A DNA stretch of 64,000 nucleotides from JBMZCV01 sp049613665 (GTDB lineage: Bacteria > Bacteroidota > Bacteroidia > Chitinophagales > UBA2359): assembly GCA_049613665.1 (NCBI GenBank), contig JBMZCV010000003.1, positions 19,830-83,829 on the forward strand, given 5' to 3'. Positions 26,808 to 35,710 of this stretch are shown here, piece after piece (the first letter of the stretch is position 1; each line of letters begins with the position of its first letter). Under the pieces are notes generated by a model, which did no database searches, was not told where the DNA came from, and saw only the letters and a program-made list of their open reading frames with translations. Both the position numbers and the translations under genes were made by a program.

Positions 26808-27326
26808 ATGGCAAGTTCGTTGAAAAACTTATCACAATACAAGGCAAAAGATATACCCAATGCAGCAGGAATGCGTTTTGGCATTGTGGTCACAGATTAT
26901 CACACCGATATTACCTACAAAATGCTAGAAGCTTGCACGCAAACCTTGCTAAAACATGGAGCAATATCCAAAGATATATATGTGGCTCATGTCTCTGGCA
27001 CTTATGAATTGCCGTTGGGAGCAAGACTATTGCACGATAGCAAAGAACCTGATGCAATAATTTGTTTTGGTTGCGTCATTAAAGGAGAAACCCAACACGA
27101 CGAATATATCAATCAAGCTGTTTCGCAAGGACTAATGCACTTAGGTATTCAATACGCTAAACCATTTGTTTTTGGCGTTTTGACTCCCAACACACATGAG
27201 CAAGCCGTAGCAAGAGCAGGCGGAAAACATGGTAATAAAGGCATTGAAGCAGCTATAACTGCCATTCAAATGGTCGATTTGAAAGAAAGATTAGACCCTT
27301 TTTCTAGCAATTTTGTCAATAATTAA
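26808..27326 (+). CDS. ribH: 6,7-dimethyl-8-ribityllumazine synthase
   Basis: A 172-aa enzyme of riboflavin synthesis that joins 5-amino-6-ribitylaminouracil and dihydroxybutanone phosphate. Typical segments: FGIVVTDYHTDIT near 24-36, the substrate loop VSGTYELPLGARLL at 62-75, GCVIKGETQHDEY at 88-100 with the catalytic His97, and PFVFGVLTPNTHEQA. Length fits a normal lumazine synthase that assembles into pentamers or capsids. It lies between the TPR gene and the E2 gene, with no other riboflavin genes in the window. Confidence 0.95.
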   Translation: MASSLKNLSQYKAKDIPNAAGMRFGIVVTDYHTDITYKMLEACTQTLLKHGAISKDIYVAHVSGTYELPLGARLLHDSKEPDAIICFGCVIKGETQHDEYINQAVSQGLMHLGIQYAKPFVFGVLTPNTHEQAVARAGGKHGNKGIEAAITAIQMVDLKERLDPFSSNFVNN

Positions 27327-27373
27327 ACCTTGAAAGTTTAGAATATTAAGTACCTATACAGAAATAACAGCTC

Positions 27374-27448
27374 GTGCAAACTGACACCTTGATTTTTCAA
27401 TGCGTTAGCAATGGATCGACATTTTGTTAAATAGTTCTTGGCACTTAT
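27374..27448 (+). repeat. Two-hairpin element, family H, copy d
   Basis: Contains CTGAC...GTTAG, where the G-T pair replaces the A-T pair of other copies, and AGTTCTTGGCACT. It ends 55 nt before the E2 start codon. Confidence 0.7.
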
Positions 27449-27503
27449 TACTATCTTTTTTAAATCCATTTCAACAACAAGTAAGCAATAATTTAATATA
27501 CAT

Positions 27504-28826
27504 ATGGCTCAAGTAGAATTGATTATGCCCAAAATGGGCGAAAGTATCATGGAAGCTACCATTCTTAAATGGCTCAAAAACGAAGGAGATTCGATAGAAC
27601 TAGAAGAATCGGTTTTGGAAATTGCGACCGATAAGGTTGACTCAGAAGTGCCTTCGCCAGTAGAAGGAACGCTGCTAAAAATTTTGTATAACGAGGGCGA
27701 TACCATAGAAGTTGGAAAAGCAATAGCTATCATTCAGACAGGCAATGATGCAGCTTCTGCCGATGACAACGATTGGGCAGAAGAACAACCTGCACCACAA
27801 CAAACAGTAGTTGAACAGCCGCAAAAGTCGGCGGCAGTAACTAATAATGTTGCGAATACAGCAGTAAGCAATCGTTTTTATTCTCCTTTGGTGCTAAATA
27901 TGGCACGAAAAGAGGGCATTTCGATGGAAGCACTAGAGGCAATAGCTGGCACAGGAAAAAATGGCCGTGTGACCAAAAAAGATATGCAAAATTATATTGC
28001 AAGTGGCAAAAAGCCAGCTCCTCAAAAAGTTGCTACACCACAACCTAAAGCTAAAACAACACCTGCACCAACGCCACCAAAAACAACTGCTACGCCATCA
28101 CAAAAACAATATGGCGACAATGTAGAAGTAATTGGCATGGATAGAATGCGACAACTTATTGCGAAGCACATGGTAAACTCTGTGCAAACTTCGCCTCATG
28201 TAACTTCTTTTGTGGAAGTAGATATGACAGATATTGTCAATTGGCGAAACGGCGTAAAAAAGGCTTTTCAAGAGCGAACAGGCGATAAAATTACTTTTAC
28301 ACCGATTTTTGTGGAGGCTGTCGCCAAAGCAATTACGGATTTTCCATTGATAAATTCTTCGGTTGATGGTACAAATATTATCGTCAAAAAAGATATAAAT
28401 ATTGGAATGGCAGCCGCTTTGCCTTCTGGAAATTTGATTGTGCCTGTGATTCGCAATGCAGATTACAAAAATCTAGTTGGTTTGACGAAAACTGTTAATG
28501 ATTTGGCAAATCGTGCTAGAAACAACAAGCTAAAACCTAGCGAAATTGAAGGTGGCACGTTTACGCTTACCAATGTTGGTAGTTTTGGCAGCCTTATGGG
28601 AACGCCTATTATCAATCAGCCGCAGGTAGCGATTTTGGCAGTTGGTATTATCCGCAAGATGCCAGCCGTTGTAGAAACGGAATATGGCGATGTAATTGCG
28701 ATTCGTCAAAAAATGATTATGTCGCTTTCTTATGACCATCGTATTGTTGATGGTGCTTTGGGTAGCAAGTTTTTGAGTAGGGTAAAACACTATTTGGAGG
28801 CTTTCGATAAAACGAGAACTATCTAA
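27504..28826 (+). CDS. Dihydrolipoamide acyltransferase (E2)
   Basis: A 440-aa E2 subunit of a 2-oxo-acid dehydrogenase complex. The N-terminal lipoyl domain carries Lys44 in ATDKVDSEV. A Pro/Thr-rich linker leads to a peripheral-subunit-binding domain (about 128-168, YSPLVLNMARKEG...GRVTKKDM), a second linker rich in Ala, Pro and Thr, and a catalytic domain from about 208 with the active-site SYDHRIVDG at 409-417 (His412, Asp416). Pyruvate is a likely substrate because of pdhA upstream, although branched-chain or 2-oxoglutarate specificity cannot be excluded. A family-H repeat lies upstream. Confidence 0.92.
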   Translation: MAQVELIMPKMGESIMEATILKWLKNEGDSIELEESVLEIATDKVDSEVPSPVEGTLLKILYNEGDTIEVGKAIAIIQTGNDAASADDNDWAEEQPAPQQTVVEQPQKSAAVTNNVANTAVSNRFYSPLVLNMARKEGISMEALEAIAGTGKNGRVTKKDMQNYIASGKKPAPQKVATPQPKAKTTPAPTPPKTTATPSQKQYGDNVEVIGMDRMRQLIAKHMVNSVQTSPHVTSFVEVDMTDIVNWRNGVKKAFQERTGDKITFTPIFVEAVAKAITDFPLINSSVDGTNIIVKKDINIGMAAALPSGNLIVPVIRNADYKNLVGLTKTVNDLANRARNNKLKPSEIEGGTFTLTNVGSFGSLMGTPIINQPQVAILAVGIIRKMPAVVETEYGDVIAIRQKMIMSLSYDHRIVDGALGSKFLSRVKHYLEAFDKTRTI

Positions 28827-28849
28827 ACGAAAATATATAATGTTATAGA

Positions 28850-28907
28850 AAAAAAAGGTGCGAAGTAATGCTTTTAAATAGAGTGTTTTGTTTCGTGCCT
28901 TTTTTTG
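28850..28907 (+). terminator. Hairpin terminator
   Basis: The stem AAAAAAGGTGCGAA pairs with TTCGTGCCTTTTTT (two G-T pairs) and is followed by a T-run, 24 bp after the E2 stop codon. It separates the metabolic genes from the restriction locus. Confidence 0.75.
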
Positions 28908-28952
28908 ATTTGATATAAAACGAATTTGCTTTAAATTTAATTTTTTGCTAAA

Positions 28953-29804
28953 ATGCCTAATGCTAAACTAATATTTCTTCAAAAGCTGAAAGAATTTGCT
29001 GAAACGCTTCCTCAATATGTTTCAACAAATGGCAATGATTGGTCAATAAAAGGTTTTATTGATATTCATTCAAATATCTATACTATTTCTTCTGATTCAA
29101 AAATCATATCAAAACTTCTAGAAATTCAGTTATTTCCAAAATTTAAGGAGTTTGCAGAAGATAATGGTTATGAAATTATTTTAGCTGAAAAGCAAAATTG
29201 GTATCCTGACTTATCTTTTGTAAATAAAAACAATCCTAATATCAAGTTTGCTGTTGATATAAAAACGACTTATCGTTTAGATGACTATATAGGTTTTTGT
29301 AATGGCTTTACACTTGGTTCACATGGAGAGTATTTTAGAAACAGAAAAAGCACTAAAAATATTCAATTTCCTTATTCTGATTATACCGCACATCTTTGTT
29401 TGGGCATACTTTATACAAGAATAGCCTCAACTGATATTGACAAAACAAAGATGTTTCAAATCTCTGAATTGAATAGTATAAACTCCGTAATAAGTGAACT
29501 AACTTTTTTTGCAGAAGAAAAATGGAAAATTTCAAGCGACAAAGGAGAAAGTGACAATACTGCGAATATTGGAAGCATTCATTTTATTGAGGATATTTTG
29601 AATGGCAATGGTGTTTTTTCTAATCTTGGCGAAAATATTTTTGATGAATATTGGATAAATCAAGGTGTTTTGCAAGTGCCAGATGCTAAAAAAGCAGGAA
29701 ATTTTAAAAAATTGACAAAGTTAGCAGAGTTTTTAAAATTTAAAAACATGGACATATCACTTATAAATACTCCGAAACCAAAGCGAAAAACGAAAAAAAG
29801 ATGA
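28953..29804 (+). CDS. EcoRV-like type II restriction endonuclease
   Basis: A 283-aa protein that matches the EcoRV family (GATATC endonuclease, 245 aa) along most of its length. The catalytic residues have the same spacing as in EcoRV: Asp86 in WYPDL, Asp102 and Lys104 in VDIKTTY (EcoRV Asp74, Asp90, Lys92), and Glu57 corresponds to Glu45. YFRN-R-K-S-T-K-N-I-Q-F-P and YTRIAS follow as in EcoRV. In the DNA-recognition loop (about 199-205) Asn202 and Thr203 are kept, but two Gly are replaced. The ~38-residue C-terminal extension is basic. The reading frame is intact. The gene overlaps a broken methylase gene by four bases. The recognition site is probably GATATC or similar. Confidence 0.88.
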   Translation: MPNAKLIFLQKLKEFAETLPQYVSTNGNDWSIKGFIDIHSNIYTISSDSKIISKLLEIQLFPKFKEFAEDNGYEIILAEKQNWYPDLSFVNKNNPNIKFAVDIKTTYRLDDYIGFCNGFTLGSHGEYFRNRKSTKNIQFPYSDYTAHLCLGILYTRIASTDIDKTKMFQISELNSINSVISELTFFAEEKWKISSDKGESDNTANIGSIHFIEDILNGNGVFSNLGENIFDEYWINQGVLQVPDAKKAGNFKKLTKLAEFLKFKNMDISLINTPKPKRKTKKR

Positions 29805-30149
29805 ATAAAACAATCGTACCACCAATAAAATCACAAGGCATAAAAACGAAATTAGTAAAATGGATAGCCGAAAATATTGGTGAAACAAAATACGAGCAAT
29901 AAGTATCGTACGAATGATTATGTTTTTTCGGTTTGGGAAAATTCCTTTATAGCCACAAAAGCACATTTTTATCATGTTGGAGGCAAAGAAACCAATAGAA
30001 ATGCTGTTTATGAAGCTTTAATCTCAAATTTTAAGCTTGAAAATAGCATTTTAACAAAAACAATGAAAACTAAAATTGAAAATAAGGAATCGCAATTGAC
30101 AACAGAAAAAAATACATTTCAGTTAAAAAATGAAATATTATTTCGTTAA
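29801..30149 (+). pseudogene. Remnant of the cognate adenine DNA methylase
   Basis: The start is intact: MNKTIVPPIKSQGIKTKLV (29801 on), the opening of EcoRV-type DNA adenine methylases, continuing W-I-A-E-N-I-G-E and stopping at TAA after about 34 codons (29902). From about 29890 a second reading frame, shifted by +1, resumes with Y-V-F-S-V-W-E-N-S-F-I-A-T-K-A-H-F-Y-H-V-G-G-K, which looks like the C-terminal end of such a methylase and runs to 30149. Catalytic motifs (FxGxG and DPPY) are missing. I interpret this as an internal deletion of about 200 codons. The first ATG overlaps the endonuclease stop (ATGA), as in a coupled restriction operon. Confidence 0.75.
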
Positions 30150-30183
30150 AAACCTAAAGATTCACAAAAAATAAAACACAAAC

Positions 30184-31449
30184 ATGAACATAGCTATCAT
30201 AGGTTCGGGTGGGCGTGAACACGCTATCGCTTGGAAAATAGCACAAAACGTAGCAGAAGAAAATATATACGTCATCACAGGCAATGGCGGTACGCATAAC
30301 AATATCAATATCGACATTTGCGACTTTGCAGCCATCAAGCAATTTTGCGAACAAAAAGATATAAAATTGATTATCGTGGGGCCAGAAGTCCCTTTAGTAG
30401 AAGGTATTGTAGATTATTTCGTCGATTCGGATATAAAAGTTTTTGGCCCAGATAAAAAAGGAGCAGTTTTAGAAGGCTCAAAAATTTGGTCGAAAAAGTT
30501 TATGCAAAAACATGGCGTTGCGACAGCAGATTTTTGGCTTTTTGACGATTGGCAGACCGCAGAGCAAAAAATTGAAGAATTGAACGGCTATTTAGTCATC
30601 AAATACGATGGTTTAGCGGCAGGAAAAGGCGTATATGTTTGCGATTCGGTGGAAGAAGCGAAAGCTGGCTTGGTAGAATTGCGAAAAAAATATGGCGAAA
30701 CAGCCGAATATTTGATAGAAGAACGCCTCACAGGCCCCGAAATTTCGATTATCGGCTTTACTGATGGTAAAAATATTCAATTATTATCGCCTTCGCAAGA
30801 CCACAAACAGCTATTGGATGGCGATAAAGGGCCAAATACAGGTGGTATGGGAGCTTATTGTCCAGTGCCTTTTTGCACGGCTGAAATTTTGGAAAACATC
30901 AAAAAGCAAATTGTAGTACCAACTTTGCAAGGTTTGCAAGCCGAAAATATAGACTATATTGGTGTGATATATTTTGGTTTGATGCTGACACCAAAAGGCG
31001 TAAAAACTTTAGAATATAATGCACGTTTGGGCGACCCAGAAACAGAAATTATTTTACCAGCTTTGAAAAGTAGCTTGTTAGAGTTGATTTTGGCTTGTTT
31101 TGATGGCAATTTAGCCAATTTTCCGCTAGAATTGCATGATGGCTATTTTGTCGATGTAGTGTTAGCCTCTGGTGGTTATCCTAAAAAATATACAAAAGGT
31201 TTTGAGATTACAGGCTTAGACAATTTGGGCGATGAAGCAGTAAGTGTTTTTCATGCAGGTACGAAAAAAGAAAATGGCAAGATATATACAAATGGCGGCC
31301 GTGTGCTGAATGTTGTGGCTCATGCCGAAACTTTGGAACAAGCGATTGAAAAGGCTTACAAAGCGGTAGAAAATATACATTTTGAAGGAAAATATTGTAG
31401 AACGGATATTGCACAACGGCCGAAAGTCAGCATTGAAGCGAAAGTTTAA
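30184..31449 (+). CDS. purD: Phosphoribosylamine-glycine ligase (GARS)
   Basis: A 421-aa ATP-grasp enzyme that makes glycinamide ribonucleotide in purine synthesis. The start GSGGREHAIAWK (near 7-18) and the ATP-grasp motifs KYDGLAAGKGVYV, QDHKQLLDGDKGPNTGGMGAY and LEYNARLGDPETEI are diagnostic. Length is normal for PurD. It is a single-gene unit: the broken methylase ends 35 nt upstream and a strong terminator follows immediately. Confidence 0.96.
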   Translation: MNIAIIGSGGREHAIAWKIAQNVAEENIYVITGNGGTHNNINIDICDFAAIKQFCEQKDIKLIIVGPEVPLVEGIVDYFVDSDIKVFGPDKKGAVLEGSKIWSKKFMQKHGVATADFWLFDDWQTAEQKIEELNGYLVIKYDGLAAGKGVYVCDSVEEAKAGLVELRKKYGETAEYLIEERLTGPEISIIGFTDGKNIQLLSPSQDHKQLLDGDKGPNTGGMGAYCPVPFCTAEILENIKKQIVVPTLQGLQAENIDYIGVIYFGLMLTPKGVKTLEYNARLGDPETEIILPALKSSLLELILACFDGNLANFPLELHDGYFVDVVLASGGYPKKYTKGFEITGLDNLGDEAVSVFHAGTKKENGKIYTNGGRVLNVVAHAETLEQAIEKAYKAVENIHFEGKYCRTDIAQRPKVSIEAKV

Positions 31450-31459
31450 CAATGTTGTA

Positions 31460-31500
31460 TTTTAATATCGTCTAATTTACTTTTTTAGACGATATTAAAA
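31460..31500 (+). terminator. Hairpin terminator
   Basis: A 15-bp perfect stem (TTTTAATATCGTCTA and its complement) begins 11 bp after the purD stop codon. Confidence 0.82.
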
Positions 31501-31557
31501 TATTTGCTTTTTTGAATATTTTTCTTTATTTTTAAGACACAAAAAAAACACAAACAA

Positions 31558-32661
31558 ATGGAACAAGAACCCTTTTCTCAAAAACCATATATAGATTTTG
31601 ACGGCCGATGGAAAACAATTATCGAAGAATTATTTGATGATTTTATGGCTTTTTTTATGCCAGAATTGTTTGAAGAAATAGACTTTACAAAAGAAGTTTT
31701 ATTTTTGGATAAAGAATTGCAGACAATAATGCCTCAAACAGAGCGAAAAGGCAAAAAAATAGGCGACTGTCTAGCAAAAGTATTTTTGAAAAGTGGTGAA
31801 GAAAAATGGATTTTGGTACACATCGAAGTGCAAAGTAGTTATAAGGCTAATTTTTCAGCACGAATGTTCAAGTATTTCTATCGAATTTTTGATAAATTTG
31901 GGCAAAAAATAGCTGCAATCGCCATTTTTACGGACGATAAACACCCTAAAAATTACAATATTTATCGTGATGAGTTTTTCGGTACTCGAATTACTTATGA
32001 ATACAATGCTTACAAAATCAGCGAACAAACGATAGAGAGCTTGCAAAATCAGACAAACCCATTTGCTTTAGCTATTTTAGCCAATAAATATGTGTTGGCT
32101 AGTAAAAACAAAAAACATCAACGACTGCAATTCAAAATCAACTTGTTGAAATTGATGCGAAAACAGAAATTTTCAAAACGAAAAATGCTTGGAGTATTCA
32201 ACTTTGTTAAGTATTTGTTGATACTGCCAAATGATTTGGAATTAGAATTTGATAACTATAATACTGAAAATTATAAAAACCATACAGATATGAGAGAACC
32301 TGTCATTCAACCCAACGAATTAGCTTTGATGGATCGTTTCAACATTATTAAATATGGCGATACGGTAGAAAATTTATTGGCGAAATTAGAGGAAAAAGCC
32401 GTCGCAGAAGCTCAAAAAGCGGAGCAAGAACGTGAAAAAGCGGAGCAAGAACGTGAAAAAGCAGAGCAAGAGCGTGAAAAAGCGGAGCAAGAACGTGAAA
32501 AAGCAGAGCAAGAACGTGAAAAAGCGGAGCAAGAACGTGAAAATACAATCATGAATTTGCATCGCAATCTTAGTTTGAGTGCTTTGCAAATAGCCGATGC
32601 TCTTAAAATAAAAGAAGAGCAAGTGAAAGCTATTATTGAAAAAAATACAACAACAGAGTAA
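31558..32661 (+). CDS. Rpn/PD-(D/E)XK nuclease-like protein with heptad repeats
   Basis: A 367-aa protein resembling the Rpn family (recombination-promoting nuclease, PD-(D/E)XK). The nuclease core lies in about 10-150: IGDCLAKVFLKSG with Asp70, and IEVQ with Glu90 and Gln92 in place of the usual ExK. Residues 150-285 are helical and resemble the family's second half. From about 287 there are six perfect 7-residue repeats (KAEQERE), then N-T-I-M-N-L-H and a short helix-turn-helix-like tail (ALQIADALKIKEEQVKAII). The repeated part probably forms a coiled coil. Relatives promote DNA rearrangement in E. coli; the role here is inferred. The last ~390 bp are duplicated next to it. Confidence 0.8.
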   Translation: MEQEPFSQKPYIDFDGRWKTIIEELFDDFMAFFMPELFEEIDFTKEVLFLDKELQTIMPQTERKGKKIGDCLAKVFLKSGEEKWILVHIEVQSSYKANFSARMFKYFYRIFDKFGQKIAAIAIFTDDKHPKNYNIYRDEFFGTRITYEYNAYKISEQTIESLQNQTNPFALAILANKYVLASKNKKHQRLQFKINLLKLMRKQKFSKRKMLGVFNFVKYLLILPNDLELEFDNYNTENYKNHTDMREPVIQPNELALMDRFNIIKYGDTVENLLAKLEEKAVAEAQKAEQEREKAEQEREKAEQEREKAEQEREKAEQEREKAEQERENTIMNLHRNLSLSALQIADALKIKEEQVKAIIEKNTTTE

Positions 32662-32662
32662 G
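32275..32662 (+). repeat. Tandem duplication of the Rpn-like gene 3' end, unit 1
   Basis: A 388-bp segment nearly identical to the 325-bp segment at 32665-32989. The 63-bp length difference equals three copies of the 21-bp unit. Confidence 0.92.
32416..32541 (+). repeat. 21-bp tandem repeat, six copies
   Basis: Six units beginning AAAGC(G/A)GAGCAAGAACGTGA, each encoding K-A-E-Q-E-R-E. The second array, in the duplicated tail at 32806-32868, has three units. Units differ only at the third base of a few codons, for example the GCG/GCA choice, which suggests recent slippage or unequal crossing over. Confidence 0.92.
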
Positions 32663-32664
32663 TA

Positions 32665-32989
32665 AAAAACCATACAGATATGAGAGAACCTGTCATTCAA
32701 CCCAACGAATTAGCTTTGATGGATCGTTTCAACATTATTAAATATGGCGATACCGTAGAAAATTTATTGGCGAAATTAGAGGAAAAAGCAGTCGCAGAAG
32801 CTCAAAAAGCAGAGCAAGAACGTGAAAAAGCGGAGCAAGAACGTGAAAAAGCAGAACAAGAACGTGAAAATACAATCATGAATTTGCATCGCAATCTTAG
32901 TTTGAGTGCTTTGCAAATAGCCGATGTTCTTAAAATAAAAGAAGAGCAAGTAAAAGCTATTATTGAAAAAAATACAACAACAGAGTAAG
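32665..32989 (+). repeat. Tandem duplication of the Rpn-like gene 3' end, unit 2
   Basis: A copy of 32275-32662 with three rather than six 21-bp units and a few base substitutions, such as ATGTTCTT for ATGCTCTT. Confidence 0.92.
32680..32988 (+). pseudogene. Orphan duplicated tail of the Rpn-like protein
   Basis: An open frame of 102 codons begins MREPVIQPNELALMDRF and ends with the same tail as the gene before it (ALQIADVLKIKEEQVKAII), with three KAEQERE heptads. It lacks the nuclease core. If translated from the internal ATG, it would be a free copy of the coiled-coil/tail region, perhaps able to pair with the full-length protein. More simply, it is a by-product of the duplication. Confidence 0.7.
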
Positions 32990-33030
32990 AAAAAAACTAT
33001 AAAAATAGAATAATAGTTCCATAAAAAAAT

Positions 33031-33066
33031 AATGCCAAAGCAAAATTTAGATTCTGCTTTGGCATT
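33031..33066. terminator. Bidirectional hairpin terminator
   Basis: The 12-bp stem AATGCCAAAGCA with its complement and a 12-nt loop lies between the Rpn-like locus and the convergent TonB receptor gene. Confidence 0.78.
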
Positions 33067-33155
33067 TCCATTTAAATATTTTTCTATTATTAATACGTTA
33101 ATGTTTGATTAATTAGAATTTAACATTTAACACAATTTTTTGCTATTTTCTACCT

Positions 33156-35462
33156 CTAAAAAGTAAAAGAAACCCCTGCACTTGGCAAAATCGGCAATTG
33201 GTTCACACGTTCATAACGCACTCTATCAAAATAGAAAATATTTTTGCGATTATATATATTCGTCACACTTGCATTAAACTCTAGAGTGCTGTGTTTTGAG
33301 ATTTCCCAAGCCTTTTTCATCGACAAATCAAAACGGTGATAATATGGCAAACGGCCACCATTCAATGTTTCATCATACAAAATACCTAAGCTACCATTTT
33401 GCGTCAAATAATCGGCATCAATACTTTCTGTTAAATCAACTTCTTCATAAAAACCTTGCGTTTTCGTGAATGGAAAGCCAGAACCTAAATTCCATCTTGC
33501 ACTAACTTCCCAGCTCATATCTTTTCCTAGCTTATAGCTCGACAAGAAATTGACGTTGTGTCGGCGGTCGAAGTGTGGGGGATAAACCTGCGTACCATCA
33601 TTTCTATCTACAAAACTCAAAGAATAAACTACCCATGCAAAAAGGCGTTTGTAGTCATATTTCAACAAGGCATCAACACCATAAGCACGACCACGTTCTA
33701 CGATATAATTTGGGTCTGACGGAAACAATTTATTTCGATTTATATTGATGAGTTGTCCAAAGTTTTTGTAATATGTTTCCAGATTTAAGTCGAAATGCTT
33801 GCCCAAATCAAGTTCGACACCTCCAATAGCATGAAAAGATTTTTGCAAATTGTCGGCTACATCTTCCCCTTCAATATCTTCTAAGGTTTCATCTGGCCCT
33901 GAAAGAAAGCCAGTAAATAGATTGACAACATCTCGGTCAGATTTTGTGCTGATAAAATTTTGTGTATAAAGTCCTGTCGAAAATTTGAAACGTAAGGTAT
34001 TGGTTGCATTAATTTTTAAACCCAAACGAGGCTCAAAAGTGAAAGTTGGCAAAGAAGCATAATAATTGACACGCACACTAGGTTCAAACAATATTTTTTG
34101 ATCTGCTAACTCAGAACGATATTTGAAAAAACCGCCCATTTCGGTCGTATATTGGTCTTGATTAATAACAAATTTTGGCGTTTGATTTTCAAAACTAAAC
34201 TGCGTCGAAAAACCGCTTACATCTATACCATATTTGATATCGCCTTTTGGCAAAAAGTAAGTAAATCTCATTCCACCATTAAAACCACCAATAGAACTCG
34301 TACGAGGGCGTGATTCGTCACCTTCTTGCAAAAGCATATTGTATTTCGAATAAGAGAAAAAGCCGTCAATAATCATTTTATTTTGGTCTGGCACAATCAC
34401 GAATGAGCTACCCAAACCCCAAGAATCCCAACCATAAGTAGATTGCCCCTGAAAAGAAGCATCATCGACATAGCGATAGCCCGAAAAGTTGAGCTTACTA
34501 CCACTTTCAGTATTCAAAGACAGCTTTCCATACAAATCGGTAAATGAATAAGGCAAGCCAGCACTATCAACATAAGAGTAAAAAATAGGTGATGTTTTGT
34601 CTAAATAAGAACTTTTTGCTGTAACAAGATACGAAGCAGTTGTTCCAGAGCCATCTTCACGCAATTTTACGATAGGGCCTTCCAAAATGGCTTTCGCTAA
34701 AAAAGTGTTGGCGGCTACTTTTCCTGTATGTCGTCTTTTATTTCCATCTTTTGTTGAAACATCAATAACAGCAGAAATACGACCGCTATATGTTGCATTA
34801 AAACCTCCTGTTACAACCTCTACATTCTTGATAAGGTCTGTCTCAAAAACAGAAAATAAACCAATAGAGTGAAACGGATTGTAAATTGTCATACCATCAA
34901 GCAATACTTTTGTTTGTATTTGCGAGCCTCCTCGAATATACAATTGTCCACCTTGGTCTCCTGTAAAAACAACTCCTGGCAACACTTGCAAATATTGAGC
35001 TAAATCAGGTTCGCCACCAATAGCAGGAATTTTTCCCATTTGTTTTGGCGTAATTTTAATAGTCGAAATTCGCACTTCTGACTGCTTTTCCGCTTTTTCG
35101 CTAGTGATAACCAACTCGTCTAGCTCAATGCTCAATTCGGACAAAAACAGTTTTTGGTTCATAATTTCACCACCTTTCATATCTATGTTTATCCTTGTTG
35201 TGTCATAGCCAACATAGGTACACATCAACACATAAGAGCCTTCAGGCACTCGGCTGATAGAGTATAAACCATTGATGTCGGTAGCTCCGCCATAACTTGT
35301 GCCTTCAAGATATACATTGGTAAAAATGATAGGTTCGCCAGACTCTTTGTCGTAAACAAAGCCCCTTACATCGCCTGTTTTGCTTTGTTGAGCAAAGTTA
35401 TTTTTAGGCAATAGTATTGCAGTAAGGCAAAAAATAAAAAAAAGTAGAACTAAGTTTTTCAT
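33156..35462 (-). CDS. TonB-dependent receptor with carboxypeptidase-like domain
   Basis: A 768-aa outer-membrane protein. A signal peptide covers about 1-25. A carboxypeptidase-regulatory-like beta domain spans about 30-115 (GDVRGFVYDKESGEPI, G-G-A-T-D-I-N-G). The plug domain follows, around 140-260 (PDLAQYLQVLPGVVFTGDQ, LYIRGGSQIQTKVLLDGM). The rest is the beta barrel, ending in V-S-F-T-F, a typical outer-membrane C-terminus. It imports a substrate that cannot be named from context. An upstream start would precede the signal peptide by 16 residues; I prefer the ATG at 35462. It is not paired with a SusD-like gene. Confidence 0.88.
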   Translation of the reverse strand: MKNLVLLFFIFCLTAILLPKNNFAQQSKTGDVRGFVYDKESGEPIIFTNVYLEGTSYGGATDINGLYSISRVPEGSYVLMCTYVGYDTTRINIDMKGGEIMNQKLFLSELSIELDELVITSEKAEKQSEVRISTIKITPKQMGKIPAIGGEPDLAQYLQVLPGVVFTGDQGGQLYIRGGSQIQTKVLLDGMTIYNPFHSIGLFSVFETDLIKNVEVVTGGFNATYSGRISAVIDVSTKDGNKRRHTGKVAANTFLAKAILEGPIVKLREDGSGTTASYLVTAKSSYLDKTSPIFYSYVDSAGLPYSFTDLYGKLSLNTESGSKLNFSGYRYVDDASFQGQSTYGWDSWGLGSSFVIVPDQNKMIIDGFFSYSKYNMLLQEGDESRPRTSSIGGFNGGMRFTYFLPKGDIKYGIDVSGFSTQFSFENQTPKFVINQDQYTTEMGGFFKYRSELADQKILFEPSVRVNYYASLPTFTFEPRLGLKINATNTLRFKFSTGLYTQNFISTKSDRDVVNLFTGFLSGPDETLEDIEGEDVADNLQKSFHAIGGVELDLGKHFDLNLETYYKNFGQLININRNKLFPSDPNYIVERGRAYGVDALLKYDYKRLFAWVVYSLSFVDRNDGTQVYPPHFDRRHNVNFLSSYKLGKDMSWEVSARWNLGSGFPFTKTQGFYEEVDLTESIDADYLTQNGSLGILYDETLNGGRLPYYHRFDLSMKKAWEISKHSTLEFNASVTNIYNRKNIFYFDRVRYERVNQLPILPSAGVSFTF

Positions 35463-35710
35463 GTAATAAGTTTTTTTGAATAAAAAAGGTGTATGCAGCC
35501 AAAAATGCAAAGGTTAATTTTAGTATTTTCTGTTTTTGCACCAGAAAAACAGAAGCGTAAAGTACGATTTTTCTTTTCAAAAGTAGCAAAAAATAACCTT
35601 ACTTAACATTTTTTTTTGAGCTTTTTAGTATCTTTTGTTCTTTTTAGAAAACCTCATACATTTAGTGATATATCAAAATTAGTTTTTACCTTAGCGTTCT
35701 TTCATTAAAA

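Noticed and set aside
29877..30149. 90-codon gene in the frame beginning at 29877
   Set aside because: It matches the tail of an adenine methylase, with no own start region or function, so I treat it as part of the broken methylase.
32348..32700. Minus-strand frames rich in Phe, Leu and Cys opposite the Rpn-like gene
   Set aside because: These are the reverse reading of the 21-bp repeats (lysine/glutamate codons become Phe/Leu/Ser) and not genes.
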